Made by a program: the position numbers and the translations under genes. The notes under the pieces were generated by a model, which did not search any database, had not been told where the DNA came from, and worked only from the letters and a program-made list of their open reading frames with translations. DNA of 56,186 nt, taken from the NCBI GenBank assembly GCA_032433595.1, contig JASWJB010000296.1:1-56186 (forward strand), given 5' to 3'. The stretch is from Conoideocrella luteorostrata (lineage: Eukaryota; Ascomycota; Sordariomycetes; Hypocreales; Clavicipitaceae). Each line of letters opens with the position of its first letter. Position 1 is the stretch's first letter. Positions 22,603 through 32,795 of the stretch are shown one piece after another.

Positions 22603-23080
22603 ATGCACGTCAAGCACAACTTCATCATGCTTTATACCCGTCTCCAGAGCATCATCCGCGATCGCGCGAGGAAGCAGCAGCAGCGACGAGAAGTTGAGAT
22701 TGTACGTTTGTTTTCCTTCGCGAGAGCCAATGCACCACCAAATCTCACACTTACTAATGTCTTGCCTGCAGTCAGCTCCATATGATCTGAAGCTCGAACC
22801 CGTCAATCTACCTGGTGTTTCTCAAGAGGAGTATGTTGCAAGCTATATGTCCATACCATGATTTATCATTGCTAACAATTGATATAGGATCGCCATCCTC
22901 CGCGAAAAAGCCGCCGCTTCTCGTATCGGTGTCCTTGAGCTCCGTCCCGAGTCGCCCTCTGAAAAAGAATATCACAAAATATCTCGACCGTCGCCTCGTC
23001 TTAGACCAGCTTTGGCATCCTCTAATAATACAGACGAGACGCGATCTACGGAAACGGAAGCACGTCCTCTGTGGTACTGA
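22603..23080 (+). CDS. Small conserved-looking protein of unknown function (three exons)
   Basis: Exons 22603-22701, 22772-22830 and 22888-23080 give 116 residues. The donors are GTACGT and GTATGT and the acceptors are CTGCAG and ATATAG, all good fungal sites keeping the frame. The N-terminal half is a basic helix (YTRLQSIIRDRARKQQQRRE), followed by SAPYDLKLEPVNLPGVSQEE and a second helix IAILREKAAASRIGVLELRP. The C-terminal 50 residues are hydrophilic and Ser/Thr-rich and end in PLWY. There is no signal peptide or membrane segment. I do not recognise a characterised family. The spliced structure and the long ATG-free leader argue that it is real. A second in-frame ATG at 22627 could also start the protein. 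Confidence 0.72.
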
Positions 23081-23654
23081 GCCCAAATGGAGCCATGTTT
23101 ACAATACCAACCAATAATATTTTGTCGTGTATTAAAACACCGGCACATGTATCAACACCTTTGCAATTTCTTTTTTTCCCTTTGTTCGTCTGGTAATGAT
23201 AGGGGTTTTTTTTGGTGGGGGATGGCGCTAAAGTAATCTAAGTCTTTTTAAGGAAAAATGGTAACCATGGGTTTGAGAAAGGAATGCCCCTGTTAAGGAC
23301 GGACAATTATCGAAGGACGTTGGGGATGGATGGCCGGGGAAATGTGAACGGAAACGGAAAAGGAAAAGGAAAAAGGAAAGAGAAAATGCAAAGATGACTT
23401 AATTTTCGTCGGCAATATTGTTACTTTATATAATCACTTTAATTTAATTCATGCGTGGTTCTGGCAACTAGCAACAAAAAAAGGGTTCCTTTCGCGGTCG
23501 AGCTTAAACACAAGGCAAGGTGATACACACGCTACACAAATTTACGTGACTGCAATGAAAAACCCTATATTTCCTTCTTCTTCATCTTTGAACTATGGTG
23601 TCCATTTTTTGAAGTATTCAGTATATTGTATGAAGTCCTCTACAGTCTTCCCCC
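23081..23654. other. Convergent intergenic region, no gene seen
   Basis: An AT-rich stretch between two facing 3' ends, with A/G-rich repeats near 23350 (GGAAACGGAAAAGGAAAAGG) and several T runs. It should hold the polyadenylation signals of both neighbours. Confidence 0.5.
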
Positions 23655-25204
23655 TTACAACCAACCATCATAAACATCCAAGCTCTCACATCTCACGCCC
23701 TCCATCTCCCCCTTCACATCCAGCAGCCTCACCTTGGAATCCTTCTCCAGACTCCACTGCGCAATGCTCTCCTCCAAGCGCTTCTTAGTGTCCTCATCAT
23801 CCCTCATTACCAGAGCAAGTGCATCGAAGCCTCCCGCTCCAGGAACCACCCCGCCATACACACCATCTACCTCGCTCACCGCATCCAGCAGCTTGGTCTG
23901 TGACTCTGGCTCTATGGGCACGTCACTCAATCGACCCATCTCCCGGACCAGCTTTCTGACTGCCTGAATAGCAGCAGGGAGCTCGTTAACAGCTCCATCT
24001 CTCAGCTTTGCAGCCAGTTCCTCGTTCCGCTGTTGCAGCTCATCCCACAGTTTGCCAGACAGATCAACGTCTTGGCTCTTCCAAGCGAGCACCTTCTTGA
24101 CCATGCCAACGGTCTGACTTCCACAGTCGACGTCACACATCCTCAGGGCCAGTCCGCTTGGAACTCTCAACCCTTCCATCTGGACTTGCACGTCCCATTG
24201 GAGGCCGTCCACCACAGACGCTAGCCTCTCGCTGAATCCAGGCGCTCCAGTCTCCGGGATTTGCGTTAACAGCTCGGGGGAGAATCTCTTGTACAGGCAT
24301 GATCCGAATACAGCTGCCGCGACGTCAAATCCGGAACCTACCTTGCCCTGGGCGGCACAATGGGCAGCCTGCGCAAGGTTATGAAGTGTCCTCTGGCCAG
24401 ACGGGGAGGCGACATCAAAGAGGGTAACGGGAAGATAGTGGCTGAGCAACGAAGCCGTAAGAGAAGTCACCAGAGCAGCAGAGGATCCTAGACCGGTTTT
24501 GTTGGCACCACTTAGGGGGACGGTGAATTTGGCAAACCGTCCGGAACCGGGTCGGCCAGACGAGGGTGTAGACTGAGAGTAGTAGTCGTTATCGGCGAGA
24601 ATGATGAGGCGTGCGGAGCTGAGGCTGCGGCACGAGTGTTGGTACTGCAAGCGGGAGATGTAGGTAAGGGCGTAGCTAAGAGTCGTTTCGACGAAGGGGT
24701 TTTTGTGAATGGCAGAGCCGCTAAAAAATGAAGAGAAAAAAAAAATCAGGTCATGCACCAGTCTGTCTCTTAGGAGGTGGTACTTGTCTTCATAATGACT
24801 TGTCCAACTGGATACTGCTTCGCGAATTATGCGAGGCTTGCGCAGCATCATTCAGCATCATCTCATGCTAACAACACATGCTTCCAATCGACTGCTCAGA
24901 GGAAAAATTAAGAAAAGAAAAAAATATTGACTTACACCTGCAACTGCGTCACCTTAATGCCGCCCCCCTCAGGCGCCATATGATAGCCATATCGCCATTG
25001 CGCGTCCAAGAACTGTGGACTATCCACTACAATCTCATTCAACTGCACCCCAGGCCCTGTGTGAATCTCCCCCGCGATGACATTGATTCTTGCACTCAGA
25101 CCGAACACAAGCCCCGAGTGCTTTCTGTCCAGGACCAGGTAACCCCCTGCCAGGAGAACCTTGCCGGGTGCAGAGACTGCCACGGTGGGATGTCCAGGCT
25201 CCAT
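23655..25204 (-). CDS. ERG8: Phosphomevalonate kinase (two exons)
   Basis: Exons (minus strand) are 25204-24936 and 24720-23655, separated by a 215-base intron (GTAAGT...TTAG), giving 444 residues against about 450 in yeast. The GHMP-kinase features are an N-terminal VSAPGKVLLAGGYLVLD, the SPQF and WRYGYH segments, and NPFVETTLSYALTYI just after the junction. PLSGANKTGLGSSAALVTSL holds the ATP-binding GLGSSAA loop. KVGSGFDVAAAVFGSCLYKRF and GVVPGAGGFDALALV lie near the C-terminus. The enzyme phosphorylates mevalonate-5-phosphate to the diphosphate in the cytosolic isoprenoid/ergosterol pathway. The start gives the expected N-terminus immediately before the APGK motif. The upstream region has GATAGATAG repeats near 25270 and a heptamer copy at 25298. 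Confidence 0.95.
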
Positions 25205-26207
25205 TGCGATTGGGTGGTGGTTGGTAAAATGGCAGCGCCTAAACTGAGTGAGGGGTTGGAGATATAGATAGGTAGATAGATAGCTGTTTTGTGATGTACG
25301 GAGTACCTCGTAGCTGTGACAAATTTCTCAAGTCTACTTAATGCCAAAAAGGGTCAGTAGAGAGTATAGAAGAAGTCTTAAGGTACTTTACTTCAGTATG
25401 AACAGGCACGCACGGACTCTGAATCTACCATCTGGCGAGGGATTAGCATTTGCGAAGTTGGTCGGTAACTGAGTTCGATGGGAGCGCTATCAATCAATAA
25501 ATATCATGCATGCACGCCCGCCCACAGCTGAAGCTAACTAGTGGGGCATGCGTACAGTGCGCCTTATAGCTCGCCAATATAAACTCGCACAGTAATATGT
25601 ACAACCATACTCAGTAGCCTACACCAACGAACGGCTCACCGTCGGTGTTGTGCTCTCAAACCAAGCCTAATTCGTCACATGGGCAAAGGCAAATCTTCAA
25701 ATTAGACTAATAGTCTTGGCAACAATGTCAGATCTTTCTTGTTTAGATCTATATGATACAAGCAGCAGGATCACGTCCCATCTATAGTGGCTGACCTCAT
25801 TCATAAATGCCACCGCCGTCCAATCCAACCGCGTCCCAATGTCCCAAAATACTGCTTCACAAATGGCCGTTTTTTCATGCCGAGTGGAGATGTGTCTATA
25901 ATATAGCAAGTAGGCTGCCGCCCACATGATCCAATGCCAATCCGTACCAATTGTACGCCCAAAGCCAGTCCAGAGGCATTGTCAAGTTTTGAAAGTGTCC
26001 ACAAAACGCCATGCCGGTATATAATAAGAAAACAAAATAGTACTTGCAGGCCAGCGCATAGCCTCCGATGTGAATTGTTCCAACACCCCATAACACCTCT
26101 CTCAATTATTGCAATCAATGCAACAGGGTATCAAAACAGGAGGCCTATAACAAAAGAGAAAATTTGCAGTCCCCTTCCAACAACCTTGCTGGTAGCGGAA
26201 TAGGTCC
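25205..26207. other. Intergenic region between PPR gene and ERG8
   Basis: No gene-like frame is seen. It holds the ERG8 promoter at its right-hand limit for the minus strand (GATATAGATAGGTAGATAGATAG at 25260-25282, heptamer 8-mer at 25298). Toward 26207 it should hold the 3' end of the PPR gene if transcription runs past its stop. Confidence 0.5.
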
Positions 26208-29200
26208 TTACTCGTTGGAAGCTTCCTGACCACCAGCCAGAAGCTCCAACACCTTGCTCACCACAGCACTAGGGTAGCCGCGGTTGAGCATCTCCCCCAC
26301 CACAGCTTTGGCCTGTTCATGTTGACCAACAGCCAAGTAGGCTCTCGTCATGGCTTCGTAAGTGCTTGGCTCGCGCTTCTCTTGCACCACAGAATCGTAA
26401 ATTGCCTGGGCTTTGCTGATATTCTCTTTAGCAGCCCATCCATGGATCAAGGTATTGGCGATATAAGGAGTCAGTTCCACCCTCTTTTCGCGCATTTGAC
26501 GTAGAACTGGCTCGGTATCTTCAACCTGATGGTTGGCCACCATGGCCTCAAAGAGAGCTTGGTACAAGCTGGCGTTCAAGGGAACCAGAGAGTCGCGGAT
26601 AACATGGTCGAAAAGTTTCCTGGCCCCTTCCATATCGTGAAGAGCGCACCCACGAGCATGAATGAGGGATGCGTAGTGAACGGGCTCGGGCTGGCCTGAG
26701 GCACGGATCGTCGCCAGGACCTGTTCAGCAGCAGCCATGTCGATGGGTTCCAAGGTAGCATGGGTGTCGATGAGAAGTTTGAATGTGTGCGTGGTAGGTG
26801 CAATCCCCTTGGCCTTCATGCGCTCGTAGTAAGCAAGAGCCTTGGACTTATTGCGCTTCGTTGTCAGGAAGAACTGCATCATGCTATTGTACGGGGCGGG
26901 GCGGGCTTTGTAGTTAGGCATAGCTTCCATCTCATCAAATAGTTCCTCGGCAAACTTCTCATCGCTGACGCGGCAAAGAGCGTTGACAATTGTGCCGTAA
27001 GTGACGGAAGTGGGTTTAATACCCAGTGCTCTCATCTCAGCAAAATAGAACAAGCAGTCGTCAATGCGGCGGGCTTTGCCCAGCTTGCCAATCAGAGCAT
27101 TATACAGGAAGGAGCTGGGCTCTACGCCTTCAGTCCTTGCTCTGTGGAAAATTTGAACAGCCTCGGAAGCTTCATCAAAAGTCTTCGTCGATTCCTTCAA
27201 GGTGGTGATGTAAAGGCCAAAAGTATTAGCCGATGGAGCAGCTCCCATTTCTAGAAGTTCCTGATGGTACTGCTCGGCACGACCTCGGTTGCCCACAGTC
27301 AGGCAGGCACCAACCATGGCGTCGAGGATTGAAGACCAACCATATCGAACAAGAGCGTATTGCGGCATTAATGGTACGTCAGCGCGAGCCATGCCCAGGA
27401 TCTCGAGACAGAGATCCATCTTGCCCTCTCGGGCGGCGGTGGATATGAGCTTGGCATATGTGATGTAGCGAGGATGACGGCCACTGCGACGAATGTTGCG
27501 AAGTCTGCCGAGAGCCATGGTCAAGCGAGAACTTTTTCGGCCTTGGGGCCCGTCAATATCATCAGCAATGAGGGATGACCCCTTAAAGTCTGTGTTTTGC
27601 GCATAAGGGTCAAAGTTGTCTTCAAAGCTGGACACTGATGGAGTAGACAGGAAGGGAGAGCCGCTAACGGTCTGAGGAGGTACGGTCGACATTTGAGAAG
27701 CCATCTCGCGAGGATCAGTAACCCCTCGACTTTCCATATAACGGTGAATGAAGTCAACACCTTCGTCGACTTCTCCGCGCAGCTGAGACTGGGCGTCGGG
27801 CTCTGAAGCCTGGATCCTCTGGAACATCATTTCCGATTGTGCTAAGCCCTCTGCCACTTGTCCAGAGCCAATCAAGGCGACGGCATACATGGCAGCTGGC
27901 TCGATAAATGATGCATTGGCCTTGACTTCCGGTTTGCTAAGAATATGCCAGTACTTTGCGGCAGCTGCGACGTCGCCGGCTCGGATGCTCATAGCTAGAA
28001 GAGCCGTGGTTGGAGTAACAAGAGCATGAATATCGTCAGAAATGTTGTCATAGGCCTCGGTAGCAGCGCTGCTGTCGTTATTGTCGGCTGCAATGGTAGC
28101 AATCTGGGTCATGGCTTTCGAGCGCGCCTCAGCATCAACAGACTGTGCCCAGTGAAAGGCTTCCTGATAAATTCCTCGGGACAGGAACCCTTGTACAAAG
28201 CCACTGCTGACCAGGGCATCTTTGATGTCCGCAGCGCGGACGCCGTACTCCTGGACGATCTTGGTAAAAAACTTCATAGCTCCTTCAATCTTGTCCGAGA
28301 TGACATAGGCATTAATCACAGAAGCGTAGACCTCAGAGTCCAAACGATCACGCAACTTAGTTTTGCCAGCATCTTCAGCGACTGCCAGGCTGCGGTACTC
28401 GTTGTAGCACTCAACAGCACTGACAAGATCACCGCGCTTGGCAAATGCAGTTATCATGGTAGGGAAGATGGAAGAGAATGGAATGGTCTTGTTGAACTCC
28501 ATGTGCTCAAAAAGACGGAGCATGTCCGAAACACGCCCAGACTCGGCGCAGGCAGAGATGAGCCTGTGATAGGTCTCAGGAGTATACATGGCGGTGTTTG
28601 CGTCAACTGAAGAGTCAAATAGCTTGATTGCGAGATCGAGCCTGTCGTCCTCACAGAGAATGGCGTAGTCAAGCTCATGAGATCCCAGCATGAATTTGCC
28701 GGGCTCCTCCATACCTCCAAATCGCTGGCGTTTGTCCTCCAAGGCAACCTTCATTTGAAAGACTTCCAGAGATCTCGAAGCTAGCAGCCCAACCAGAATG
28801 TCATAAGTGTCGCTGTCAGGAGAGACCCGGCGACGAATCATATCAGCATACACATCAAGCGCTTTCGACACAATCTCATTCCTCTTGGTGGGAATGTGAA
28901 TGGCTGCTATAAGCAAGGCATTGTATGCGCTTGTAATGGGTTTGACACCGGTGGCGAGCATAGCCTCGAAGACGGTAGGAATTTCCGCATATCGACCGGA
29001 TTCGGAAAGTTTGAAGAGATGGTCAGCATAAGACTGTGATTGACGGTCGACATCTGGCGAGGGCGCGCGAGAGATGCCGGGAGTACGGGATACTTCGAGA
29101 GCCGGAGTTCGAGATCGGGAAAGTGGCAGTGACAAGGATTGGCTATCGGCTGGTGCATGTTCAGCAGCCTCTAGAAGACTTCGTGCTTCGAGTTCTCTCT

Positions 29201-29699
29201 CAAGTGCAGCATCAATGTGAGCGAGGACAGCCCGCTCATCGGCAGATATGACTGAAAGAGACTCTGAGGCTTCGACAGCCCCAGCTGCTGCAGCAACGGC
29301 CTCGTCATTTTGCAGAACAGTGGAAGCGCTAGGCTTCCACTCGATTCGCTTAGGAAACTCGAATTGTGTCCACTCCTTATCACCTTCACCTTCGGCCTGC
29401 TTGCTCTGCAAGGCCTCAAAATAGTCATCTAATCCACCATGATTTTGGGCGGTTCGGTGGTCGGAGAGTCCGCCACTGGTTCGCTCGGTGTGGAATGCGG
29501 AATGTAGATGAAGGGTAGAAAGACGACCGAGTCGGCGTGTATGTCGGCGCCCGAAAACCGGTCGGTTCTGGGAGTTGAGAACGTGTGGATGAGTTGCAGC
29601 TACGACAGACTGCGCGTAGCCGTGTGTAGTGATAGACTTTGCGAATGTAGATCCTTGACGGACGAAATTCGAGTAAAGCGAGGAGTAGATGGTGGGCAT
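26208..29699 (-). CDS. Large pentatricopeptide-repeat (PPR) protein, probably mitochondrial
   Basis: An intronless frame of 1163 residues. The first 70 residues lack acids and are rich in Ser, Arg and His (GRRHTRRLGRLSTLHLHSAF), as in a mitochondrial presequence. PPR motifs appear around 215-300 (KPITSAYNALLIAAI) and 380-450, and are best in the C-terminal third: SFLYNALIGKLGKARRIDDC, KPTSVTYGTIVNALCRVSDE, RPAPYNSMMQFFLTTKRN, APTTHTFKLLIDTHATLE, and others up to the end, about 35 residues apart. PPR proteins bind organellar RNA one base per repeat; long fungal ones act in mitochondrial mRNA stability or translation. It may match S. pombe Ppr5 or a Pet309/CYA-5-type activator, but I cannot decide between them. 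The middle (650-720) is disordered. Confidence 0.87.
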   Translation of the reverse strand: MPTIYSSLYSNFVRQGSTFAKSITTHGYAQSVVAATHPHVLNSQNRPVFGRRHTRRLGRLSTLHLHSAFHTERTSGGLSDHRTAQNHGGLDDYFEALQSKQAEGEGDKEWTQFEFPKRIEWKPSASTVLQNDEAVAAAAGAVEASESLSVISADERAVLAHIDAALERELEARSLLEAAEHAPADSQSLSLPLSRSRTPALEVSRTPGISRAPSPDVDRQSQSYADHLFKLSESGRYAEIPTVFEAMLATGVKPITSAYNALLIAAIHIPTKRNEIVSKALDVYADMIRRRVSPDSDTYDILVGLLASRSLEVFQMKVALEDKRQRFGGMEEPGKFMLGSHELDYAILCEDDRLDLAIKLFDSSVDANTAMYTPETYHRLISACAESGRVSDMLRLFEHMEFNKTIPFSSIFPTMITAFAKRGDLVSAVECYNEYRSLAVAEDAGKTKLRDRLDSEVYASVINAYVISDKIEGAMKFFTKIVQEYGVRAADIKDALVSSGFVQGFLSRGIYQEAFHWAQSVDAEARSKAMTQIATIAADNNDSSAATEAYDNISDDIHALVTPTTALLAMSIRAGDVAAAAKYWHILSKPEVKANASFIEPAAMYAVALIGSGQVAEGLAQSEMMFQRIQASEPDAQSQLRGEVDEGVDFIHRYMESRGVTDPREMASQMSTVPPQTVSGSPFLSTPSVSSFEDNFDPYAQNTDFKGSSLIADDIDGPQGRKSSRLTMALGRLRNIRRSGRHPRYITYAKLISTAAREGKMDLCLEILGMARADVPLMPQYALVRYGWSSILDAMVGACLTVGNRGRAEQYHQELLEMGAAPSANTFGLYITTLKESTKTFDEASEAVQIFHRARTEGVEPSSFLYNALIGKLGKARRIDDCLFYFAEMRALGIKPTSVTYGTIVNALCRVSDEKFAEELFDEMEAMPNYKARPAPYNSMMQFFLTTKRNKSKALAYYERMKAKGIAPTTHTFKLLIDTHATLEPIDMAAAEQVLATIRASGQPEPVHYASLIHARGCALHDMEGARKLFDHVIRDSLVPLNASLYQALFEAMVANHQVEDTEPVLRQMREKRVELTPYIANTLIHGWAAKENISKAQAIYDSVVQEKREPSTYEAMTRAYLAVGQHEQAKAVVGEMLNRGYPSAVVSKVLELLAGGQEASNE

Positions 29700-30648
29700 T
29701 TAGATGGTACCTGGGTGGGAAGGAGACTGGGATTGATTAGTCAGTTAAAGAGTTCATCAGGTATGTACTCTCTTGCTTTGCCTGCCTCAAAATCTCTAAG
29801 GCGGAGAAGCTGGAAAGAACATGGACATATACGTCGTGCAAAGCTTTTCGCGACGATGAGGCTTGCGACAGTGCACATGTGACTAATCGTAAGTCTCAAG
29901 GGGGATACTAACGGGGAAATTAAAAAGTAATATCAATTGCAGGTTCATTTGACAGCGCTCAAGCCGTCAAACGAACGCGCGGTCCAAATACAAGGTACAA
30001 TTGTGATGGTTTGTGGTAGAAGGAACGGTAAGAAGGGAAGAAAACGTCACAGCAGTATTTTTTGGCCTTAGATCAGTTCTGTGATTCTGAAATAACGATG
30101 GGATGTGGGAGAAACTGCCGCGAGTGACGGGACGGGAGCGAGGTACTATGTAACTAATAAGGCGCCCAGGCCGAAGGTAAGCAGGAGGGTGTGGGGGGGA
30201 AGGGCGAGGACGGGGGCAACATCCAGCAGCACGAAGACAGGGGTAAGGCCACCCTTTCCCAGTCCGTAAGACTACTCCGTACTGAGACTGTGTGGGGAGG
30301 ACAGAGGAGCCCGGGGGGCTGTCTACGCACCTTCCTGCGCTACAGCGGGCAGCTACGATGACTTTACGGGTGCAAGACTGCGCTATTCAGCCAACCTGAC
30401 TGGTGTCTCCAGCAGGACGGAGCACAGGTAGTCGACACCGAGTCTGGTCTAGCAGCACCAGGAGTGGGTGTGCAGCCGGCTTCGGTGTAGTAGGTATGCG
30501 GGCCACAGGGGATGGGCCTGAGCTGAGGTGTCCGTCGATTTCCTTGCTGCTGGACTATCAATACCTGTCAGCGCCATGGAAGGCTCTCAAGTTTGGGGTC
30601 CCGGAGCAGAGCTTGAACCATGGCAGCTCTGATTTTGGCTGATAACAA

Positions 30649-30669
30649 ATATATATATATATATATATA
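30649..30669. repeat. AT dinucleotide microsatellite
   Basis: An uninterrupted alternating AT tract of about 21 bases in intergenic DNA. Confidence 0.95.
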
Positions 30670-31268
30670 CTGTACAGCGGTATGAGAAATCCGGAATTAT
30701 ATGTTTTTACAAAGTACGGTACGGAAGACTTGTCTTTACGGCCCGTATTTTCTTATCAACAACAAGCGGAGGGTGGATTCGGATTTGAGAAACCCCCAGT
30801 GCAGGCAGGAACAGATGTCACATTCAGGAGCCTTCCCTAGCCTTCCGCCTGCAGAAAATACCTGCTGGGTCTGGGACTGATGTGACTCATTTTAGTTACC
30901 GCCCACTACGGAGTTTGTCAATGACGGGTTGTCAAAAGCTTTTGCAAGTGAGCCTTTGATTGAACAGACCGCAAAATACAGGAACCATCCAGCCAAATTC
31001 GTCCAGGTATACGAGTTCAATTGAGCCCCCAGATAACTACCCAAGAATCAGATTTGCTGTCCGGATTGGATACAACAAGTCGAAAGGGCGCCAAGGTTCT
31101 CCAAACATCCATGGTGTCTATCCCAACCGCCACGTAATTGCCCTGGTCCAAAGCACACGCGACAGCCCAGGCACCCAGGCAAGCAGTTAGGCTCCTATTA
31201 GGATGACGAACATGAATTTTGGCGTCACAGCCAGCCCGATCCATCGGCCCCTCAAGCACTTACTCAGT

Positions 31269-32625
31269 ACGGAGTACAGAGTACATCGAGAACAAACCGG
31301 CCTGAGGGTGGCTCATGGGATTCCCTGCCAGTGGAGCTAGAGGAAGAAGCCGGGAAGTCCTAGCGGCCGTCCGCCAGCCTGTCGGGATGCATCCAAGTGG
31401 AAGCCCATGGTACTCAATGGTCATAGCATCTACGAAACGGCTAAGGCTCTCGGGGCATTGGGGCCTCCTTCGGATGCGATAATGGTAATTCAATTGATCC
31501 TGGTACATGAGCAGCCTTCAAATTTGCCCAGTTCATTCATAACACGAAAAAAACGGAGTAGATAATTTCACCTACTCTGTACTCCGTAGTTGGCATGGTT
31601 AGGTAGGGACTGTGCATGCTTGTGAAATAGGGGAATGAGATTAATATTATTATCCAGCATTGCGAATGGAGTGTTACTCCACGCTGTTCTCCGTATTGTT
31701 AGGTGGGAAAAGTTTGCTCTCGCTTGTGGCAGCGGATGTGAGATGGCACAGCTGAAGCAAATATAGTATGGAGTACTCCGTAGCATTGCATGCAAAAGAA
31801 AGTGCAAAAAGCAACCAAACCAGATGTTCAGCCGAGTGATGTGCGAGCTGGCAATTGAGCCTTCACTTCCTTCTAGCATAAGTACGTGAGAGGCATTCAC
31901 TTTGTATGGAGTAACTCCTGGCTTATGCAGCCAACAAGGACCCCCCCATATTTACGATGTGCTAATTTTGAGCCGTCACATGGCCAGTCCGACGAAAATC
32001 TCCCGCCATTATCATTCGGATGGCTCGGACACCTGAGGATCCCAGGCGAACACAGCCCAGCCAGCCAATTCACCGAGCGGCAGTCAGCTTCTGTCGGTCT
32101 TCTCAGAAACCCGACCCCGAATTTTTTGGTGGCACATATGGAGTAGTATTCGATCTGATTGCTTCACGTACCCGACTGAGTTCGGAACCAGGCCAACATC
32201 AGGAATCCAAACAGCGATATGCGAGACGCGTATCGTAGTATCATCAATGGCAAAAACGAACTTTGCGCGCATATTTTGTGATCGCGCGCCTCTTACAAAC
32301 TCGAGATCTGCTTGGCATGACCACATTTCCTGTTCAACACGCATGTATATAGTCTTGCATATCAAATCACTGCCCGTATATCTTTTGCTGCATATTATCT
32401 GCGAGCCTGATTCAACTGTGTTAATTGGTTCCAGCAAAAAAAAAGTATTTGCATTTTTCCGTAACACCTGGCTCCATTGTATTATCTAAAAATTTGCAAT
32501 AGCCCAGGATATATAGCTATATTCGGAAATAAAAGGTATTACCCGCACGATCGTATAACGACAGTAGCGTAATGCAGAGTATACGGACGACGGAGTACGA
32601 AAAATGAAATCTTCTAAACGGAGTA
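31269..32625. repeat. Heptamer repeat cluster, six copies in 1.4 kb
   Basis: Exact ACGGAGTA or TACTCCGT occurs at 31269, 31553, 31580, 31774, 32590 and 32618. Diverged neighbours keep the 7-base step (TACTCTG before 31580). The copy at 31774 is the right half of a near-palindrome, TATGGAGTACTCCGTA. Confidence 0.85.
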
Positions 32626-32795
32626 CAGTTGCGTTGGGCGATAAGGCAGCTCAAGGGTGCCGACATGGCTTATCGATAAGGCGCTTGATAAGATCCTCTC
32701 AAAAAAAAAATCCGTTGATAGCGGTCTGTTGGTGAACATCGAGCCTCTCGCCCCACCAATCCTTTGTAGATCCAACAGCAAAGAATCTATCAATA

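Larger units (their letters stand above)
29700..32795. other. Long divergent intergenic region, PPR gene / DBP7
   Basis: Three kilobases with no credible coding frame. It contains an (AT)n tract at 30649-30669 and seven exact heptamer 8-mers (30273, 31269, 31553, 31580, 31774, 32590, 32618). The bases just before 32796 include GCTTATCGATAAGGCGCTTGATAAG near 32670, an inverted TTATCGATAA followed by another GATAAG, which are GATA-type motifs. Confidence 0.5.

Noticed and set aside
28026..28610. 194-codon plus-strand frame opposite the PPR gene
   Set aside because: Antisense to an intact 1163-residue protein, with no recognisable domain.
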